Shown here: one piece after another, positions 59,245-64,000 of the stretch
Layout: every line of letters starts with the position of its first letter
How positions within the stretch are numbered: the stretch's first letter is position 1
Assembly: GCA_020205615.1 (NCBI GenBank)
Contig: CM035170.1
Location: forward strand, 28,615,568-28,679,567
Direction: 5' to 3'
From: Panax quinquefolius
Taxonomy: Eukaryota; Streptophyta; Magnoliopsida; Apiales; Araliaceae
Length of the DNA stretch: 64,000 bases
Program-made: the position numbers and the translations under genes
The notes under the pieces: generated by a model
Told to the model about the DNA's origin: nothing
Database searches by the model: none
Seen by the model: only the letters and a program-made list of their open reading frames with translations

Positions 59245-61668
59245 TGTGAGACCCTTTGATTTTATCAATAAAGATTTAAATTTTGTCAAAATAATTTTTT
59301 TATATTATGGTGTGAATTTGAGATAATATTATAGTTGTGGGTAGTATTTATAAATTTTGCAAAGTATGCAAGTGGTTATATTATATTCGATTGGTCGGGA
59401 ATATTCGGTTTAGCGGGGGAATATTCGCATAACTACTCAATCATTGGTGGACCCCACAATGTAATTATTATTTGGATTGAGAAAACGACAAAAATATTTT
59501 ATTAAAATAACTACGGAAGTTTTACCGCTTGATACCGTTGAACTACTCAGTAGTAAAAAAATACAATGAATACGTGTGGTTGCATAGTAGCATTACCTGT
59601 ATTGATTATTGATGCCTATGTGAGAAGTCACTCACTTTGATTCCATTATTGTTTATTTAATAATATGAATTATTATAATGATAATGACGTTTTGTTTATT
59701 CGTATTATTAACGTAATAAAATGTAAACATCTTTTATATAAAATAGAATACTTTATTAAAGTTATTCTATAAATAGAATATATTATATTTTATTATGCAT
59801 AGTGTTGCATAGTATTTTTATAATAGTGTTTTGCATAGTATTGCATAGTGTTTGCATAGTAAAATGTTTTTATATAAATAGAATATATTATATTTTATTT
59901 AAAAGATTTTTCTTTAAATATGGACCGCCGATTAAAGTAAATCAATCCTGACCGCTCATGGATTAGTTACTATGCATTCCATTTTCCTATAAATAAAGCT
60001 CATTCCTTCATTATTTTCTTACGAATTCATTGAAACTCTAGAGAGAAATTATAGAGAGAAGTTTGAGAGAAATTATAGAAAGAAGAAGAGTATTCGCTAC
60101 TTCACTATTTCTATATTCAGCCTTTTTTACTAGTAAGGGTGTTATTCTTTCTTCTTGAAGAGAACTTCATTATTTCATTCACTATTATTCTCATTGAATA
60201 ACTTTGTAAAAGTGGCATACCCTATACATAACTCCGTATACGCAGATACCCTATACTTGGTGAAATCCTTATGTTATTCCATTGCTTATTATTCTCATTG
60301 GAATAACTCAGATACGCCGGTTTACCCTATACTTGGTGACATTCTTCTATTATTCTGCTGAACATCCTGCTCGCATGTGTTTTACACGGACACGGGTTCC
60401 GCTTTTTATTATTCCGCATTGGAACATCCTCGTCATGCGTGTTTTACACCTAACCGGGTTCCGCTCTTTATCATTCTGCTTGAATATCCTCCGTGTGTGT
60501 TTTACAATTTGGATCCGGTTCCGTCTTTATTATTCTGTTGGAACATCCCGCTTGCAGAATTTCACCCCGACCGGTTCCGTATTATTATTCTGTTGAATAA
60601 CCTCGCTCTGCGCAAGTACCGCATGCGTGGTGATTTCTTTTGTTATTCCATTCTTTATTATACCCAAGTTGGTTAAAACTTTGACTTCTATACTCCATGA
60701 AATTAGTAGAATATCCTTGATATTTGCGTTTCATCCAAAGATCTTTTCATGGAAATATTCTTCCGATCATTCTTGAATTTTACTCTACTGAAACAAAGAT
60801 CATGTTGATAATCTGGACGTTAATAATTCATGGATTAAATAATTCTTGAACTTGTTTTATTGAATTACTATGTCATTGTCATCATCCTCATGTTATATTA
60901 TGTTATCTTTGGTTTACGTGCATAGATGAACTCAAAGATGATTATGACCGTGGATCATTCGGTATAATCACGACTTGATATAAATGATGTGACAAAAGTC
61001 CTCAAAGGCACAGAATGCGTTGATGGATAGTTTTTGGTATGATTATGACCAGGGGTGATTCTAGATAGTCATGACCATTGATAATTTGATGAAAATCCTT
61101 GGCCGTGGTACAGGGATGATTAGGCGTGGTGGTTTATTTATTAAATTTGAGTCTCAAATGATAAAATTGATGAAAACTTTTAAAACCTAAAAGATAGTAG
61201 ATTTTATTCTCTACTTGACTCTTTTAATGGATTGCTTATTCACCGCAGCTTAAACCGGTTGTCTATTATATTTTATCGGTTTAACATCTGTTGAAGGCTA
61301 ATGATAATTTATTCGCATTATCTTAGTCATAATATTTCTTCTTTGGGCTAGTTGAGCTCACCCTTTCTTTCACTTGTTCTCTTCAGAAAATGAGAACATA
61401 TTTGACGACAGTCGTGGAACGGAGTAATGGTCCGGGAGAGGATAGCATTAGTAGTCCTCACTATTCTCGTGAAATAGTGTGATAATAGTTGTAATAAGGA
61501 CTCCTTTTGAGTTTGTATAATATCTAGTAGACAATATTTGTATTCAAACTCACAGTTTATGTCGTATTGCATACCAGCGCTTATATTAGTAAGTTGTATT
61601 TGAATTTATGTACCATGTAAGTGGCGACCCAAGATGGGTGACGTATACCTAATTTTGGGGGCGTCACA
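59245..61668 (+). repeat. D 3' LTR
   Basis: 2424 bp, TGTGAGACCC to GGGGGCGTCACA. TATA box TATAAATAA at 59988-59996, repeat array at 60340-60610, leader motif units at 60905-61125. A GTAAGGG site is kept at about 60132, where the 5' copy has GTAGTGGG. Confidence 0.93.
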
Positions 61669-61673
61669 ATCTT

Positions 61674-62025
61674 GCCCTGCAATATCATGAACCATTTCAT
61701 TCATACGATGAGTACTACTGCCCGAATTGTGTACTTCTGTTATGCCACCACCTCTTCTCTGCCCATGTGCCCACCAGCATTCTTCGTAATTTTTCATTAA
61801 CCCAGAAACCAGTAAATGATAGTTTACTATGTCTCTGTCCATATAATTTATATTCTTACACTTTAAACATGGACATCGTATCTACGACTTACCATTCATA
61901 CATTCCGGGTGACTATACACATAATCCAAAAACACTTGGCAACCAACTCTAAATTCAGATGTAGCACCTATCTGGGCACTTGACTTTCGTCGTGCCATCC
62001 AACTACGTTCTGAATAGAGGTCCAT
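61674..62025 (-). pseudogene. CACTA transposase N-terminus
   Basis: Starts MDLYSERSWMARR at 62025, continues EFRVGCQVFLDYVYSHPECM, shifts frame, then MDRDIVNYHLLVSGLMKNYE and WWAHGQ. This matches the N-terminal domain of plant CACTA transposases (F..G...F...A..HPE....I.CPC..C, then R..V..HL...G....Y..W..HG). The CPC zinc-like stretch falls in the frameshifted part. Confidence 0.85.
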
Positions 62026-62448
62026 GATTCCGCGGTACCTACTACAGACAACATTATAAATGTTAACATATGACTTGAGCATATATACTTGTAACCATAT
62101 GAGTTGAGCATACTTGTAAGCATGCATATGATTAACATTTAAGCATACTTGTAAGCATATGACTTGAGCATACTTGTAACCATATGACTTGAGCATACTT
62201 GTAAGCATATGAGAAACTTTAAATATTATTAAATTTAGTATGAGAAACTAAGTAAATTCTACTTAGTTTAATAGTTATATTATATCATGTTATTTTATTT
62301 TAATTTGTTTTCAAATTGTTTTTATTGTTTATCGTAAGTGAATACGTAAGGCGTTTCATTCATGCTAGCTTTATATCAGAGTTAAAGTATCTCATTTGTA
62401 CAAGGCTTCACGCCAAGAATTGAAGACTACCACCATCTAAGGCTTCAC
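62026..62448 (-). other. CACTA 5' region with short tandem repeat
   Basis: A 25-27-bp unit around CATATGACTTGAGCATACTT repeats about five times at 62060-62210. Beyond it is AT-rich DNA without motifs. The terminal repeat is not seen before E starts. Confidence 0.65.
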
Positions 62449-64000
62449 TGTGACACCCCCAAATTTGGGTTACCTGACCCCTGAGTTTGGTGTTCACGAT
62501 CCACAATATAAATAACATTTAACTACCCATTTATTTATAAATAGGAACATACACTTCATTAAATGATATAGTTAATACATTACCCCAGGTTCTCTAACCT
62601 TACCCTTACAAACATACCCTTTAGTTATACAAAAAGGATTCACAAATACAACATAATAATAATGTTATTCATAACTAATTAATCACTATGTCTTTGTCTT
62701 TTTTCTTCACAGCACCTCCTGCCAATTCGTCCCTAGCTGAAAAGTTTTATTTAGAAAGGGTGAGCAACAAATTTTCCCCGCAAGTTAAGATATACAATGA
62801 ATGTATAAGTATCAGAATAATAGACTATCTATTATGATAGAATGACACCAAAGTTCGGGGAACTTTGAAATGGCTGAACAAATCATTAATTAATAACAAG
62901 TCTTCTCGTATTCTAGGCAACACAATAATTTTATAATGAAAGAGTACAAGGCTTTCAAAGTTTCTACGATATTCTATTGAATAAACAAGAACTAATTCTA
63001 CGCAATAACAAAGTGGAATATTTTCCAGATTTATGCTGAGTGATCTCACCAGATCTTAGATCTTATTTTCTCGGGTATCTATCAAAGATTTACTTTGATA
63101 CATACGCAGGCATATCAGATAACCATAAAGATTAAATCATATCCCTCTATAAGTATAACAAATGATCAGCTTTATTATACCCTATATTATGCATAATACT
63201 TAACAGTGCGCAATGGCTTGAATATACGACCTAAAATGTTCCCTTTATAAAAAAGTTTATTCTTCTCAGTTTCAGAATCAAGATTTTGATTTAACAACGA
63301 AACGCAATGATTTCAATTTCTATTTACTTATCGATCTAGCCGAAATAATTGGCATCGATCTAGCAATAACAATTGAATTCTCTTTTCGAATTTATCAAGT
63401 TCTAACAAATGTTGCTCAGCCGTAATAATTAGCTAAGACATTTCTCAATATAATTTGACAATAAATGAAATTATCTATCTTTATCAATTCTATCTTCTAC
63501 GAATATGAATATCCAACAACAAAGTTATTCTACAAATGTATATTCTCCTAATCAAGAATTCAATTTGAATTATTAATCATGCACTAACTACGAATAATCA
63601 ACAATAAATTCCCTGGACATGGTATAATTTGCAATAATTAACCATTATAATAATTGAATGAATATAACTCAAGGCTGAGTTAGGAAACTTACCTTCCGGG
63701 TTGATTACAACTACACAATATAATTAACTGCGTTCGTAAGACCTATAATCAATAATATCGGTCTCACAATTAGCATAATATTTCATAACACGTAATACTG
63801 TAATTTACAGTCAAACTTCTCCTAGGCACATTACCACATAGCCACATTAGTGTTTATAACCTATATAAACACTTATCAAGTCTAACTAGTTTAGTCTGGT
63901 TGGACTTCGGTCCATTCTCGGTGTCCTGGTTACCTTACCTGACAATTAACACAGTTATTGTCAATTAAACTCAGTTTCTAAGCTTTAATATTAATTTAGA
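62449..64000 (-). repeat. LTR E, B-like family, continues beyond window
   Basis: The plus-strand start TGTGACACCCCCAAATTTGG parallels TGTAGCATCCCCAAATCCGG of B. GGGTGAGCAACAAATTTT at about 62758 and ACTCAAGGCTGAGTTAGGAA at about 63667 also match B LTR positions in order. As in B this is the LTR end on the minus strand. A 5-bp TSD would be TTCAC, unverified because the other end is outside. Confidence 0.7.

Larger units (their letters stand above)
53483..61668 (+). mobile_element. Element D: complete non-autonomous LTR retrotransposon inside CACTA
   Basis: Two direct LTRs (53483-55969, 59245-61668), TSD ATCTT at 53478-53482 and 61669-61673, PBS TTGGTATCGAGC and PPT. The 3.3-kb interior has no gag or pol. 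Instead it contains sequence related to the B LTR and to the G2/D LTRs, including a tandem array. The LTRs are closely similar, with differences concentrated in short repeats, so it is among the younger insertions. Confidence 0.93.
50802..62448 (-). mobile_element. CACTA (En/Spm) DNA transposon, internally deleted, split by D, far end cut by E
   Basis: The left terminus is CACTACAAGAAAA, the canonical plant CACTA end, followed by a dense array of GCGACC motifs. Transposase pieces lie on the minus strand: start (62025-61674), middle (53482-53150) and C-terminal region (52460-51600). The opposite CACTA end is not reached, because LTR E begins at 62449. Length without D is at least 3.4 kb, shorter than autonomous elements, and most of the transposase core is absent. 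Confidence 0.88.

Overview
This is a window of plant nuclear DNA, most likely from a eudicot with a large, repeat-rich genome. I see no host gene, tRNA, rRNA or CRISPR array. Almost everything can be assigned to transposable elements inserted into one another. The evidence is LTR pairs, matching 5-bp target-site duplications (TSDs), tRNA-Met primer binding sites (PBS), polypurine tracts (PPT), broken gag and pol reading frames, and one CACTA DNA transposon. The sequence is strongly AT-rich.

Layout. (1) 1-15560: a decayed Tat/Ogre-type Ty3/gypsy element (T, plus strand), with gag at the left and RT, RNase H and integrase remnants at 12.3-13.7 kb. It is split by a complete but decayed Ty1/copia element (P, 2766-11713, TSD CTTAC). 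(2) 15560-42045: a second Ty3/gypsy element (G1, minus strand). Its integrase gene is cut into four pieces by three insertions with clean TSDs: solo LTR C (16085-18520, CTTGT), the 16.4-kb element A (19117-35475, AACTC) and solo LTR G2 (35841-41576, GGTAA). A carries another complete LTR element, B (25064-33935, minus, ATAAC). G2 carries another solo LTR, G3 (35986-38828, CGATT). (3) 42046-50801: element S (minus strand), cutting G1 again. It has a 3-kb 3' LTR, a PPT and one long broken ORF with a Transposase_32-like start and a coiled-coil end, but no recognisable pol. (4) 50802-62448: a CACTA transposon (transposase on the minus strand), probably inserted in S. It is split by LTR element D (53483-61668, TSD ATCTT) and cut at its far end by LTR E (62449 to the window end).

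How it fits together: A, B and D are large LTR elements with tRNA-Met PBS and PPT but no recognisable gag or pol. They look like non-autonomous elements (LARDs) that would need proteins from relatives. C, G1, G2, G3 and D share LTR modules: GAATATTC clusters, a TATA box, a GTAAGGG splice-donor-like site, GGCCCGTAGTGC repeats and a common end. Order of events read from the nesting: T and G1 first; then P, C, A, G2 and S; then B, G3 and CACTA; then D and E. The least expected signals are an 11-copy one-strand CTCTACGAT motif in S, an inverted repeat as the right end of A inside a perfect TSD, and the patchwork interior of D.

Limits: all homology calls come from remembered family motifs read by eye, with no database search. 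Boundaries marked approximate were not aligned.
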